64,000 nt of DNA, from contig NZ_MNAH01000001.1 of NCBI RefSeq assembly GCF_001976065.1, forward strand, positions 1,103,628 through 1,167,627, in the 5' to 3' direction. A model generated the notes under the pieces. The model was not told where the DNA came from, made no database searches, and worked only from the letters and a program-made list of their open reading frames with translations. The DNA comes from Pseudomonas putida. Its GTDB lineage: Bacteria; Pseudomonadota; Gammaproteobacteria; Pseudomonadales; Pseudomonadaceae. The translations under genes and the position numbers were made by a program. Shown here in pieces: positions 1 to 7,711 of this stretch. Position 1 is the first letter of the stretch; each line of letters begins with the position of its first letter.

Positions 1-1187
1 ACCTGGGCGGTGGTCAGGGCAGCGGCCTGCGCGGTGGTCAGGGCCGCGACGCTGGTCACTGGCAGGGCGGCGATGTCAGCGGTTTCGATGGCCGCCACTT
101 GCGTGGTGGTCAGCGCAACGACTTGCGCGGTGGTCAGGGCTGCTACTTGGGCCGTGGTCAACGCCACCACCTGAGCCGTCGTCAAGGCGGCCACGTCGGC
201 GGTTTCCATGGCACTGATCTGGGTTGGTTTCAGGGCCGCCACTTGGGCAGTGGTCAGTGCCGCGACCTGGGCGGTGGTCAGGGCGGCGACGCCAGCGGTG
301 TTCAGCGCAGCGACATCGGCAGGCTGCATGGCCGCCACTTGGGTGGTGGTCAGTGCAGCCACTTGGGCCGGTTTCAGCGCGGCCACCTGGGCGGTAGTCA
401 GGGCCACGATCTGGGCGGTGGTCAACGCAGCGGTCTGCGCGGTGGTAAGGGCCGCAACGCTGGTCAGTGGCAGGGCGGCGATGTCAGCGGTTTCGATGGC
501 CGCCACTTGGGTGGTGGTCAAGGCGACGAGCTGGGTAGTGGTCAGCGCGGCGACCTGGGCGGTGGTCAAGGCCACCACTTGAGCGGTGGTCAAGGCGGCC
601 ACGTCGGCGGTTTCCAGGGCACTGATCTGGGTCGGTTTCAGGGCTGCCACTTGAGCGGTGGTCAGTGCTGCGACCTGGCCAGTGGTCAAGGCTACCAACT
701 GGGCGGAGGTCAGGGCGCTGATATCGGCGGTCTCGATGGCCGCCACCTGGGTGGCCGTCAGCGCAGCGACTTGCGTGGTTTTCAGCCCGGCCACCTGGGC
801 GGTGGTCAGGGCAACAACCTGGGCGGTAGTCAGCGCGGCGGTCTGGGCTGTGGTGAGGCTGGCGACCGAGGCGGCCGGCATTGCAGCGATATCCGCCGTT
901 TCGATGGCCGCCACTTGCGTAGTGGTCAGCGCGGCAATCTGTGCGGTTTTCAGTGCGGTGACCTGCGCGGTGGTCAGGGCTACAACTTGCGCAGTTGTCA
1001 GCGCCGGTACTTGCGCGGTCGAAAGCACGCCAATGTTCGGCAGGGTAATGACCGCGATCTGCGCAGCGGTCATCTGGGCGATCTGAGCAGTGGTCAAGGC
1101 GGCAATATCCTGGGTCGCAAGCCCAGCAATGGTGGTTGTACTCAAGGCAGCGACTTGCGCTGGGGTCAACGAAGAAATAAAGCTCAT
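1..1187 (-). CDS. Octapeptide-repeat protein, Thr/Ala-rich (5' part; continues past left edge)
   Basis: Reading the minus strand from ATG at 1187 gives an uninterrupted frame to the window edge (395 codons seen). After a short non-repetitive start (MSFISSLTPAQVAALS) the protein is almost entirely an eight-residue unit like ALTTAQVA, with variants such as AIETADIA and ALKPTQIS. The DNA period is 24 bases, and a larger unit of 408 bases (17 octads) recurs (compare 51-105 with 459-513). An AGGA ribosome site lies 9 bases upstream. There is no signal peptide or recognisable enzyme motif in the visible part. Similar LTTAQVAAL proteins are annotated in Pseudomonas and other proteobacteria under vague names; function is unknown to me. 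The regular Leu/Val/Ile spacing suggests a solenoid or extended surface/structural protein (inference). The plus-strand ORFs over this stretch are antisense shadows. Confidence 0.8.
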   Translation of the reverse strand, partial: MSFISSLTPAQVAALSTTTIAGLATQDIAALTTAQIAQMTAAQIAVITLPNIGVLSTAQVPALTTAQVVALTTAQVTALKTAQIAALTTTQVAAIETADIAAMPAASVASLTTAQTAALTTAQVVALTTAQVAGLKTTQVAALTATQVAAIETADISALTSAQLVALTTGQVAALTTAQVAALKPTQISALETADVAALTTAQVVALTTAQVAALTTTQLVALTTTQVAAIETADIAALPLTSVAALTTAQTAALTTAQIVALTTAQVAALKPAQVAALTTTQVAAMQPADVAALNTAGVAALTTAQVAALTTAQVAALKPTQISAMETADVAALTTAQVVALTTAQVAALTTAQVVALTTTQVAAIETADIAALPVTSVAALTTAQAAALTTAQ

Positions 1188-1592
1188 GAACGCATCCTGT
1201 TTAGGGGTCATTTACTGCGCTGCCAGCGTTGTCGCCGTAGCCTTGGGCGAAAATTTGGTAGCCCACGTGTCCTTAGCGACACATCCGGTTAAAACATTAA
1301 GAATCTTTTTTGATGGCGTTTTGCCTTTTTTAGCTTTTTGGTTATAAAAAGACTCCGCTTTATAGGCTCAGATAGTAAAGCAGCGATATCATATGGCTAC
1401 CACTGAATTATTGACGTCATTTTTTCTGAGCCCTGTGAAGCTCACATTGTTGTGGTGCCATGACCTTGACCCTTGCCCAGCACTTCCCCTAGTGTGCGCG
1501 GGACATTTTGTCCGTCGGCAGGCATCGGCCAGCGGAGCACGCCCCCATTCCCCTTTTGCCACCCGGCAAGGGCCTCGATCGAGTAACTGATT
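1188..1592. other. Divergent intergenic region
   Basis: No convincing gene. This 405-base stretch separates the minus-strand repeat protein from the plus-strand methyltransferase. It contains an AT-rich part (about 1280-1440) that must hold the promoters of both, but no clean -35/-10 or sigma-54 element was seen. Short ORFs here lack ribosome sites. Confidence 0.5.
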
Positions 1593-2195
1593 GTGAAAAC
1601 CTTCCTCCATGTAGGTTGTGGTCCAAAGAGCAAGAACAGCACGACCAAGGGCTTCGCTTCTGAGCAGTGGCAAGAGCTGCGCTTTGACATCGATGAGAGT
1701 GTCAACCCGGACATCGTCGGCACCATGACCGACATGTCCCAGGTCAAGGACGCTTCGGTGGATGCGCTGTTCTCCAGCCACAACATCGAGCACCTCTATC
1801 CCCACGAGGTGCCGGTAGCGCTGGCGGAGTTCAAGCGAGTGCTCAAGCCTGGCGGCTTCGTGATCATCACCTGCCCGGACCTGCAATCGGTGTGCGCCCT
1901 GGTGGCCGAAGACAAGCTGACGGACGAGGCCTACCTGTCACCCGCCGGACCAATCGCACCCATCGACATCCTCTACGGTCATCGCCCGGCCATGGCCAAC
2001 GGCAACCTGTTCATGGCGCACCGTTGCGGTTTCACCAAGAAGGTACTGACAGGTTCTCTTCAAGCGGCGGGTTTCGACATGGTGCTGCCGATCCAGCGTG
2101 CCCATCCGTTTTATGACCTGTGGGCAGTGGCGGCACTTGCGCCGATCACCGAGCAGGACGTGGTGGCGATCGGGAACGAGCATTTCCCAGGCTAA
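1593..2195 (+). CDS. Class I SAM-dependent methyltransferase
   Basis: A 200-residue protein with a GTG start. The N-terminus carries the SAM-binding motif I (LHVGCGPKSK, residues 5-14). The mid-region SSHNIEHLYPHEV followed by FKRVLKPGGFVIITCPDL is the post-motif region typical of small Methyltransf_11-like enzymes (COG4627-type predicted methyltransferases). The substrate is not evident. It is transcribed away from the octapeptide-repeat gene, so a role in modifying that protein or a surface glycan is possible but is only neighbour-based inference. No terminator is visible before the small lipoprotein gene that follows 157 bases downstream. Confidence 0.8.
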   Translation: MKTFLHVGCGPKSKNSTTKGFASEQWQELRFDIDESVNPDIVGTMTDMSQVKDASVDALFSSHNIEHLYPHEVPVALAEFKRVLKPGGFVIITCPDLQSVCALVAEDKLTDEAYLSPAGPIAPIDILYGHRPAMANGNLFMAHRCGFTKKVLTGSLQAAGFDMVLPIQRAHPFYDLWAVAALAPITEQDVVAIGNEHFPG

Positions 2196-2352
2196 ACCGC
2201 GCTGAACCGGGCTGCGCGCCATGCGCGCGCCCTCCAGCTGCATTTGCCAACGGAATCATTGGGTTACTGAATGGTCATAGACAGGGTTTCAACGCCGTGC
2301 GGGATTTCCACCGGCCGAAACCCTCTCACACCCGAACCTTCAGGATGCTCAA

Positions 2353-2577
2353 ATGAAACGCGCAGTAATGATGACCCTGGCCCTTTCCAGCCTGCTCTTG
2401 CTGGGAGGCTGCGGACCTCACTGGGAAGACGGAGAAAGGTACGGTCGATATCACGATCATGATCATCGCCGCGGCTATGACCGCGATGATGATCGAGGGT
2501 ATGACCATCGATATGATCGTCGTGACGATGATCGCGACAACCGTCGTTATCGCGATCGCGACGACCGCGACGACTGA
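2353..2577 (+). CDS. Small Asp/Arg/Tyr-rich lipoprotein
   Basis: A 74-residue protein. The N-terminus is a lipoprotein signal peptide with lipobox LLGGC (Cys at about residue 20). The mature part is nearly all Asp, Arg, His and Tyr, in imperfect DRDDD/YDRR repeats, and is highly charged and probably disordered. In the DNA, GATCG/CGATC-like words repeat densely from 2440 to 2575. Small lipoproteins of this composition are common and uncharacterised in Pseudomonas. It would sit in the outer or inner membrane facing the periplasm. A high-confidence lipobox supports it as a real gene despite its low complexity. Confidence 0.7.
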   Translation: MKRAVMMTLALSSLLLLGGCGPHWEDGERYGRYHDHDHRRGYDRDDDRGYDHRYDRRDDDRDNRRYRDRDDRDD

Positions 2578-2613
2578 CACATTCAGGATCTTTGCAAAAG
2601 AGGGGTAGGGTGA

Positions 2614-2889
2614 TCAGCTTCCCGGCTTACTACCTCTCTGATTGGCACCATCGTCCTGCGACTCCGCGTCTTTTGTTATCGAATGCGTATCGGCGCCGGA
2701 GTTCGAACCTGACGCTTCCTCGCCCTTTTTATCAGCCTTTTCCTCGTTGGATTCAGCGCCCTGGTTGAGCCCGGGAACGGCGGAAGGTGGGATGGTGGCA
2801 TCCTCGGTGGTTTTCTCGGTGGCCAGCACATAAAGCGGCGAGGCCGAGAGCAAGCCCGTGAGCATGAGAGCGGCGAGGGTAGTGTTCAT
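2614..2889 (-). CDS. Small secreted acidic protein, unknown function
   Basis: A 91-residue protein starting MNTTLAALMLTGLLSASP. I chose the ATG at 2889 because a GGAAGA ribosome site lies 8 bases upstream; a longer in-frame start at 2940 lacks a signal-peptide-like beginning. Residues 1-22 form a Sec signal peptide; the remainder is Glu/Lys/Ser/Asn-rich, low complexity and without cysteines. It converges with the small lipoprotein gene, 36 bases apart. Function unknown; such small secreted proteins are typical Pseudomonas-specific hypotheticals. Confidence 0.6.
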   Translation of the reverse strand: MNTTLAALMLTGLLSASPLYVLATEKTTEDATIPPSAVPGLNQGAESNEEKADKKGEEASGSNSGADTHSITKDAESQDDGANQRGSKPGS

Positions 2890-3097
2890 CGTTTGAGTCT
2901 TCCGTGCGAAGGGATGTATTGCATTGGAAGAGTGGCGCAATGGAAGGTGCGCCGTGGCGGACGAACGGCAAGGCGACGACAGCGCATTAATTTCCTTTGA
3001 TCAAGGAGGGAACATGCACCTGTGGGCTAAGAATATGCTTCTGTGGCACGCGGGGAATGCTGCGCCCCGCGTTGTCATTTTCGATGAAAATTCTGCC

Positions 3098-3526
3098 TCA
3101 TTTGTACTTGATCACGATCCCTTTGAGTTTGCGCCCCTCGATGGTCTGCACGTCGCGCGCCCACAGCGGCCCGTTGACGTAGGCACCCACCGCCTGGATA
3201 TGGTCGTACACCACCACCACGGCATCGCCGCCGAGCTTGGCGGATTCTTCCCGCAGTTTTTGTTCGACCTCGGTAATCGGCGGGGCCGGGTCGACACTGG
3301 CGTCGATCACTATTTCACCCAGACGAACGTGCGGGCGAAGGGGCTCGGTGCGCAGCACCACGACTTCGCTGGGCAATGTCGGGGCAGGGTGTTCCACGCC
3401 GACGTAGGCGGTGGTCTGGGCATCGACTGTCGCGCAACCGCTGAGTGCCAGCAGGGCGGCGGTGAGTCCTCCGGCCAGCAGCGACAGTTTGAAACGGGTG
3501 GACCATGACGCGTCATGGGCTTGCAT
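3098..3526 (-). CDS. Lipoprotein with dodecin/RcsF-like fold region
   Basis: A 142-residue protein preceded by a strong GGAGG ribosome site 9 bases from the ATG. Residues 12-31 form a lipoprotein signal peptide ending at the lipobox LSGC. The mature part contains LGEIVIDAS...EQKLREESAKLGGDAVVVVYDH, a pattern of a beta-strand, a helix and a GGDA(V)3 strand seen in YbjQ/RcsF-like small domains. A membrane-anchored periplasmic role is likely, function unproven. Both flanking genes are also on the minus strand but are separated by about 100-200 bases. Confidence 0.65.
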   Translation of the reverse strand: MQAHDASWSTRFKLSLLAGGLTAALLALSGCATVDAQTTAYVGVEHPAPTLPSEVVVLRTEPLRPHVRLGEIVIDASVDPAPPITEVEQKLREESAKLGGDAVVVVYDHIQAVGAYVNGPLWARDVQTIEGRKLKGIVIKYK

Positions 3527-3622
3527 GGTGGGTTTCCTCCGAAGGGCCGCTGCTACACGTTTGGCAAGTTGACGGTAGCAGACGGCCCGGGAGTTGCCAG
3601 GCAGCCAGGATTTCGCCGTGAG

Positions 3623-4036
3623 TCATTGATCCTTTTCGCAGTTGATCATCCACGACACGCCAAAGCGGTCGACCAGCATGCCAAAGCGCGCTGCCCAGAA
3701 CGTGGCCTCGAGTGGCATTTGTACCTTGCCGCCTTCGGACAACGCCGAAAACACCTGTTCAGCTTCCTTGATGCTGTCGACATTCAACGAAATCGAACAG
3801 CCGCTCATTTCTTCGGTGGGGCGATCAGGGGTGGTGTCCGAACCCATGATCGCCTGTTCGCCCACAGCCAGCCGTGTGTGAATGATCAGGTTATGCAAGT
3901 CCTTGGGCACGTGTTCGGCGGCAGGCGTTTCGCCGAAGGTCAGCATGGCTTCGATCTGGCCTTTGAGGCTTTCGGCATAAAAGGTGAACGCGGCTTTGCA
4001 GTCGCCATTGAAGATCAGGTAGGGATTGATTTTCAT
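3623..4036 (-). CDS. VOC superfamily protein, PhnB/YjdN-like
   Basis: A 137-residue protein. The start is placed at the ATG at 4036 because a GGGAG ribosome site lies 7 bases upstream; an in-frame ATG at 4054 would add six residues. The sequence begins MKINPYLIFNGDCKAAFTFY and ends with EATFWAARFGMLVDRFGVSWMIN, the paired beta-alpha-beta-beta-beta units of the glyoxalase/bleomycin-resistance/dioxygenase fold. In the PhnB/YjdN subgroup such proteins often have unknown catalytic roles. No metal-ligand set can be assigned with confidence. It is transcribed alone on the minus strand. Confidence 0.75.
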   Translation of the reverse strand: MKINPYLIFNGDCKAAFTFYAESLKGQIEAMLTFGETPAAEHVPKDLHNLIIHTRLAVGEQAIMGSDTTPDRPTEEMSGCSISLNVDSIKEAEQVFSALSEGGKVQMPLEATFWAARFGMLVDRFGVSWMINCEKDQ

Positions 4037-4126
4037 GATTGTGCTCCCGGTCATTGGAGGTACACATCGAATTGGACGCCTCGAACCAGCGCGAATTCCG
4101 ATGACATTGACTGGGCAAGCAAAGCG

Positions 4127-4786
4127 CTAAAACGCGGCGGGAGCCTGGGTATTTTTAGATATTTTCTCGATAGTCCGCGCCAGGCTTATAGCCTCGCTCG
4201 GGCGCTTCGGTGCCAGCAAGCGCTCGATGGCACCGCCGACCATGTTCTCCAGCAACTCATTGTGCTCGCTTTCATCCAGCGCATGGGAGGACAGCCAGGT
4301 GGGAGCGCTGTTGAGCAGGGCGGCGATGGCATGACCAGCTGCCAGAAGCCCCGATTCGCTGAACCGCGAACGGGCGCCGAGTATCACCATCAATTGGCGC
4401 TCGTACTGCTCGCGCAATTGTCGAACCCGTGCCTGTTGCTCGTCGTTCAGGCAGTCGCTGTCGCGTTCCACCAGGCGATAATGCCAGGGCATGTCGCGAT
4501 GCAGGTTCAGGTGCGCGCGGATCAGGCTGTTGAGCCGGTCGCGTTTTCCTGGCGCCTGTTGCTTGATGCGCCCCAGCGTAGCCAGCAGCTCTTCGTAGAA
4601 CTCTTCGATCAAGTCCAGCAGCAGGTGCTGTTTGCTCGGGTAATGGTGATACAGCGAGCCTGGGGAAAGCCCCAGGCACGTCGCGAGCTCACGCATGCCG
4701 ACTTGACCGAAACCCTTGCTGGCAAACAGCTCCAGCACCTTGTCCCGGTATTCGGCGAAACGCGAGCAACGCTCAGGCATAGGCAT
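4127..4786 (-). CDS. TetR-family transcriptional regulator
   Basis: A 219-residue protein. The N-terminal part has the TetR helix-turn-helix (GFGQVGMRELATCLGLSPGS followed by LYHHYPSKQHLLLDLIEEF, about residues 25-65); the rest is the helical ligand-binding domain. The gene overlaps the end of the 3-hydroxyacyl-CoA dehydrogenase gene by 14 bases (or 8 if the second ATG is used), so the two are co-transcribed and translationally coupled. This suggests it regulates this small operon in response to an acyl-CoA-related ligand (inference). Confidence 0.85.
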   Translation of the reverse strand: MPMPERCSRFAEYRDKVLELFASKGFGQVGMRELATCLGLSPGSLYHHYPSKQHLLLDLIEEFYEELLATLGRIKQQAPGKRDRLNSLIRAHLNLHRDMPWHYRLVERDSDCLNDEQQARVRQLREQYERQLMVILGARSRFSESGLLAAGHAIAALLNSAPTWLSSHALDESEHNELLENMVGGAIERLLAPKRPSEAISLARTIEKISKNTQAPAAF

Positions 4787-5624
4787 GGAAGCCGCGCCCC
4801 GTCTTGCGTCCCAGGTAACCGGCGGCGACCATTTCCTTGAGCAATGGCGCCGGGCGGTATTTGCTGTCGTTGAAGCCTTCGTGGAAGGCTTGCATGATCG
4901 CCAGCAGCGTATCCAGGCCGATCAGGTCCGCCAGGGCCAACGGGCCGATAGGCTGGTTGCAGCCCAGGCGCATGCCGGCGTCGATGTCCTCGGCACTGGC
5001 CAGGCCTTCCTGGAACACCAGGATCGCTTCGTTGATCATCGGCACCAGGATCCGATTGACCACAAACCCCGGGCGGTTGCCGGCGGTGATCGCGGTCTTG
5101 CCCAGGCGGGTCGCCATGTCCAGCGCCAGTGCATGCGTCGCGTCGCTGGTTTGCAGGCCGCGAATGACTTCGATCAGGCCCATCACCGGCACCGGGTTGA
5201 AGAAGTGCAGGCCGATGAAGCGTTCAGGCTGGCTGACGCTGGCCGCGAGCTGGGTGATCGACAGCGACGAAGTGTTGGAGGCGATCACGCACTCGGCACC
5301 CACCTGCGCGGCAACCTGTTGCAGCAAGCGCAGTTTCAGCTCGAGGTTCTCGGTGGCGGCTTCGATCACCATTTGCGCGTCGCGCAGGTTGCTGTAGTCG
5401 GTGCTGGTGCGGATCTTGTCCAGAGCGGCGTTTTTCTGCTCGGCGCTCAGGGTTTCCTTGGCGACCTGGCGGTCAAGGTTCTTGCCGACGGTGGCCAGGG
5501 CTTTTTGCAAGGCGCCCTCGCTGATGTCCACCAGGGTCACGTTGAAACCGGCCAGGGCGCAAACCTGCGCGATGCCGTTGCCCATGGTGCCGGCGCCGAT
5601 CACGCCAATGTTTTGCAGATTCAT
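4773..5624 (-). CDS. hbd: 3-hydroxybutyryl-CoA / 3-hydroxyacyl-CoA dehydrogenase
   Basis: A 283-residue protein, the usual length of monofunctional short-chain L-3-hydroxyacyl-CoA dehydrogenases. The NAD-binding fingerprint is IGVIGAGTMGNGIAQ at residues 6-20. The substrate region ASNTSSLSIT and the catalytic-histidine segment GLHFFNPVPVMGLIEV are intact, and the C-terminal domain ends with GYLGRKTGRGFHAY. It oxidises 3-hydroxyacyl-CoA to 3-oxoacyl-CoA with NAD+ in the cytoplasm. An AAAGGA ribosome site lies 7 bases upstream. It forms an operon with the downstream TetR gene and is divergent from an AraC-type regulator. PaaH is a related possibility, but there are no phenylacetate genes nearby. 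Confidence 0.88.
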   Translation of the reverse strand: MNLQNIGVIGAGTMGNGIAQVCALAGFNVTLVDISEGALQKALATVGKNLDRQVAKETLSAEQKNAALDKIRTSTDYSNLRDAQMVIEAATENLELKLRLLQQVAAQVGAECVIASNTSSLSITQLAASVSQPERFIGLHFFNPVPVMGLIEVIRGLQTSDATHALALDMATRLGKTAITAGNRPGFVVNRILVPMINEAILVFQEGLASAEDIDAGMRLGCNQPIGPLALADLIGLDTLLAIMQAFHEGFNDSKYRPAPLLKEMVAAGYLGRKTGRGFHAYA

Positions 5625-5789
5625 GTTGCCGTCCTTTCGATAAACCCTGCGATACCTTGGCCGCCTTGATGGCCGAAAGCGTACTATTGCCGCGAGTCTA
5701 GAGCCGGCAGGGTGGTTGTCCTATGCCGAAACTGTTCAACGGCACTGATGTTTTTTGCCATTTCGGGTAATGGGGAGCGAAGCGTTCGC

Positions 5790-6797
5790 ATGCGGGAAAA
5801 GGACTCGGTGGCCGCCTACTTCGTGCAGGCAATGATCCACGGGCTGGAGGACGATCCACAGCGTGTTCGAGCGGTGCTCGAGCAGGCCGGCATCGACCCG
5901 GCGGTGATTGCGCAACCCTCGGCGCGGGTGCCCGCCAGCGCGTTTGCAGCGCTGTGGCTGATCCAGATCCGCGAGCTCAACGACGAATTCTTCGGCCTCG
6001 ACTCCCACGGCATGCCGCCGGGCAGCTTCGCCCTGATTTGCCGGGCCTTGATCCAGGAGCCCGATCTGCACAAGGCCATGCGCCAGTGCCTGGCCAACTT
6101 CAGCCTGTTCCTGCGCGATTTTCACGGCACCCTGACCGTGCGCGGCAAACGGGCGATCATCAGCCTGCAAAGCCAGGGCGCTAACGAAGACGTCAGCCGT
6201 TTCGGCGAAGAGACCTTCCTGGTGTTGATGATCAGCCTGCTGTGCTGGCTGGGCGGGCGGCGCATCCCGATCGACCGCGCGGACTTCCGCCATGAACGCC
6301 TGTCACTCAGCGACGACCGTCTGCTCTGGGGGCCGAACCTGACCTTTGGCGCCGAGCGCACCGAAATCGAGTTCGCCAGTCATTACCTGCGACTGCCGGT
6401 GGTCCAGGACCTGGCATCGCTCAAAGTGTTCCTGCGCACCGCGCCACAATGGTTGGTGATCCGCTTCCGCAACCAGCACGGCCTGGCATCCCAGGTCCAT
6501 CAGCGCTTGCGCAACAGCCATTACAGCGAGTGGCCGACCCTGCAGGCCTTTGCCCTCGAACAACACCTGAGCCCCAGCACCTTTCGCCGAAAACTGGAGC
6601 GTGAAGGCTGTTCCTATCAGGAAATCAAGGACGAAGTGCGACGCGGGGTAGCGTTCGAACAGTTGCGCGAGAGCCAGGCCAGCATCGGCGATATCGCCGA
6701 ACAACTGGGTTTCCAGGAACCGAGTGCGTTTCACCGGGCCTTCAAGAAGTGGACGGGGGAGAGTCCGGGGCGGTATCGGGCGCGGTTTCAGGAGTAG
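5790..6797 (+). CDS. AraC-family transcriptional regulator
   Basis: From the ATG at 5790 the protein has 335 residues, beginning MREKDSVAAYFVQAMIHGL, which is where homologues of this type usually start. A longer frame opens at 5712 but its first 26 residues look non-coding. The N-terminal part matches the ligand-binding 'arabinose-binding' type domain used by OruR/ArgR-like regulators. The C-terminal 100 residues carry two helix-turn-helix motifs (LSPSTFRRKLEREGCSYQEI and IGDIAEQLGFQEPSAFHRAF). It is divergent from the dehydrogenase/TetR operon, so it may regulate it (inference). Confidence 0.85.
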   Translation: MREKDSVAAYFVQAMIHGLEDDPQRVRAVLEQAGIDPAVIAQPSARVPASAFAALWLIQIRELNDEFFGLDSHGMPPGSFALICRALIQEPDLHKAMRQCLANFSLFLRDFHGTLTVRGKRAIISLQSQGANEDVSRFGEETFLVLMISLLCWLGGRRIPIDRADFRHERLSLSDDRLLWGPNLTFGAERTEIEFASHYLRLPVVQDLASLKVFLRTAPQWLVIRFRNQHGLASQVHQRLRNSHYSEWPTLQAFALEQHLSPSTFRRKLEREGCSYQEIKDEVRRGVAFEQLRESQASIGDIAEQLGFQEPSAFHRAFKKWTGESPGRYRARFQE

Positions 6798-6974
6798 ATG
6801 TGGGATTTTGACTAAGAGTTTGTGTGAATTTTCGCTGTTGTTTGCATGCAAAAAAGCCAGGTTGAATATTGAAATTTCTTGCGACTACAGTGTCCTCGTA
6901 ACCGATGGCATGACCCGTCGAGGTGAGGTATTTGTTTGTTCCGAATTGGAGCTTTCAATGGATTGGAAACTGGC

Positions 6975-7568
6975 ATGGATGATTTGGTCAAGGAGGTAAT
7001 TCCGCTTCTCCAGTATTTGATTCCAGGATTTTTAGCCGCCTGGATTTTTTATTCCCTGACAGCTTTCAAGCGACCAGACACCTTTGGACAAATAGTCCAG
7101 GCCCTGATTTTTATCTTCGTGATTCAGTCGCTGGTGGTCGGATTGGGAGCGCTGATGATGGTTACAGGGGAGCGGTTTTTTTCGGTCGGCTCGTGGGACA
7201 AGTCGTCAGAGACCTTGTGGTCAGCGGTGATTGCGGTTTTGTTGGGTTTTGTTTCCTGCCATGTTGCCCGTAGCGACAAGCTTCACTCGCTACTCAGGCA
7301 GCTGAAAATCACCACGCAAACTTCGTATCCTGGCGAGTGGTACAGTGCTTTTTCGTCGAGGCCCAGATTTGTCGTGCTGCATTTGCTCGATGACAAGCGA
7401 CTCTATGGCTGGCCCGTTGAATGGCCTTCCGCGCCCACGAGAGGGCAGTTTGTAATCGAAAACCCGAGTTGGCTCGATAGCGAAGGCGAGGAGTCCCAAA
7501 TCGGGGCTGAAATTATCGTTATCGATGCTTCAAACGTTCAATGGGTCGAGTTTACGCAAAAGGAGTGA
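6975..7568 (+). CDS. DUF6338-like membrane protein
   Basis: The protein has 197 residues from ATG 6975 (GGAAA site 7 bases upstream). A TTG at 6936, placed 7 bases after the excellent site GAGGTGAGG, could be the true start and would add 13 residues. The N-terminal half has an amphipathic start and three hydrophobic segments (LLQYLIPGFLAAWIFYSL, ALIFIFVIQSLVVGLGALMM and LWSAVIAVLLGFVSC). The C-terminal half is cytoplasmic, with a beta-rich GEWYSAF...VLHLLDDKRLYGWPVEWP pattern resembling DUF6338. Function unknown; related proteins occur in accessory or phage-related regions. The stop overlaps the next small ORF, and the codon usage looks less GC-biased than that of its neighbours. Confidence 0.6.
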   Translation: MDDLVKEVIPLLQYLIPGFLAAWIFYSLTAFKRPDTFGQIVQALIFIFVIQSLVVGLGALMMVTGERFFSVGSWDKSSETLWSAVIAVLLGFVSCHVARSDKLHSLLRQLKITTQTSYPGEWYSAFSSRPRFVVLHLLDDKRLYGWPVEWPSAPTRGQFVIENPSWLDSEGEESQIGAEIIVIDASNVQWVEFTQKE

Positions 7569-7573
7569 TGACC

Positions 7574-7711
7574 ATGACAAGTAAAGCGCCTCAAGAAATG
7601 CCTCCATGTTACAAACCGGGAACTCCTGGTGCCATTGGGCGCCCTCGGCCACCCGCTGGGCCTCCACCGGCAAAAAAGGAGTCTGAATGGCTGCGTCGGC
7701 GCGACAGGTAG
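7574..7711 (+). CDS. Tiny Pro-rich ORF between DUF6338-like and ABC exporter genes
   Basis: A 45-residue frame (47 if the ATG at 7568 is used). It follows the TGA of the previous gene at once, with AGGAG at 7561-7565 placed 8 bases before the ATG at 7574. The peptide is rich in Pro, Gly, Lys and Arg, has one Cys, and ends in ESEWLRRRDR. Its last 25 bases overlap the start of the exporter gene, whose ribosome site lies inside it, so translation of the two could be coupled. No homologue is recognised. It may be a true small protein, a leader, or chance. Confidence 0.35.
   Translation: MTSKAPQEMPPCYKPGTPGAIGRPRPPAGPPPAKKESEWLRRRDR

Noticed and set aside
1..1187. Possible CRISPR array because of regular 24-base repeats
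   Set aside because: No spacers; the repeats are contiguous, imperfect and encode a continuous protein frame.
99..1292. 397-residue plus-strand ORF rich in Gly, Arg, His (and overlapping Ala/Val-rich frames)
   Set aside because: These are antisense readings of the octapeptide repeat; the minus-strand frame has a ribosome site and regular amino-acid repeats.
1188..1592. Possible tRNA or small RNA in the divergent region
   Set aside because: No cloverleaf or terminator-like hairpin with T-run could be found by eye.
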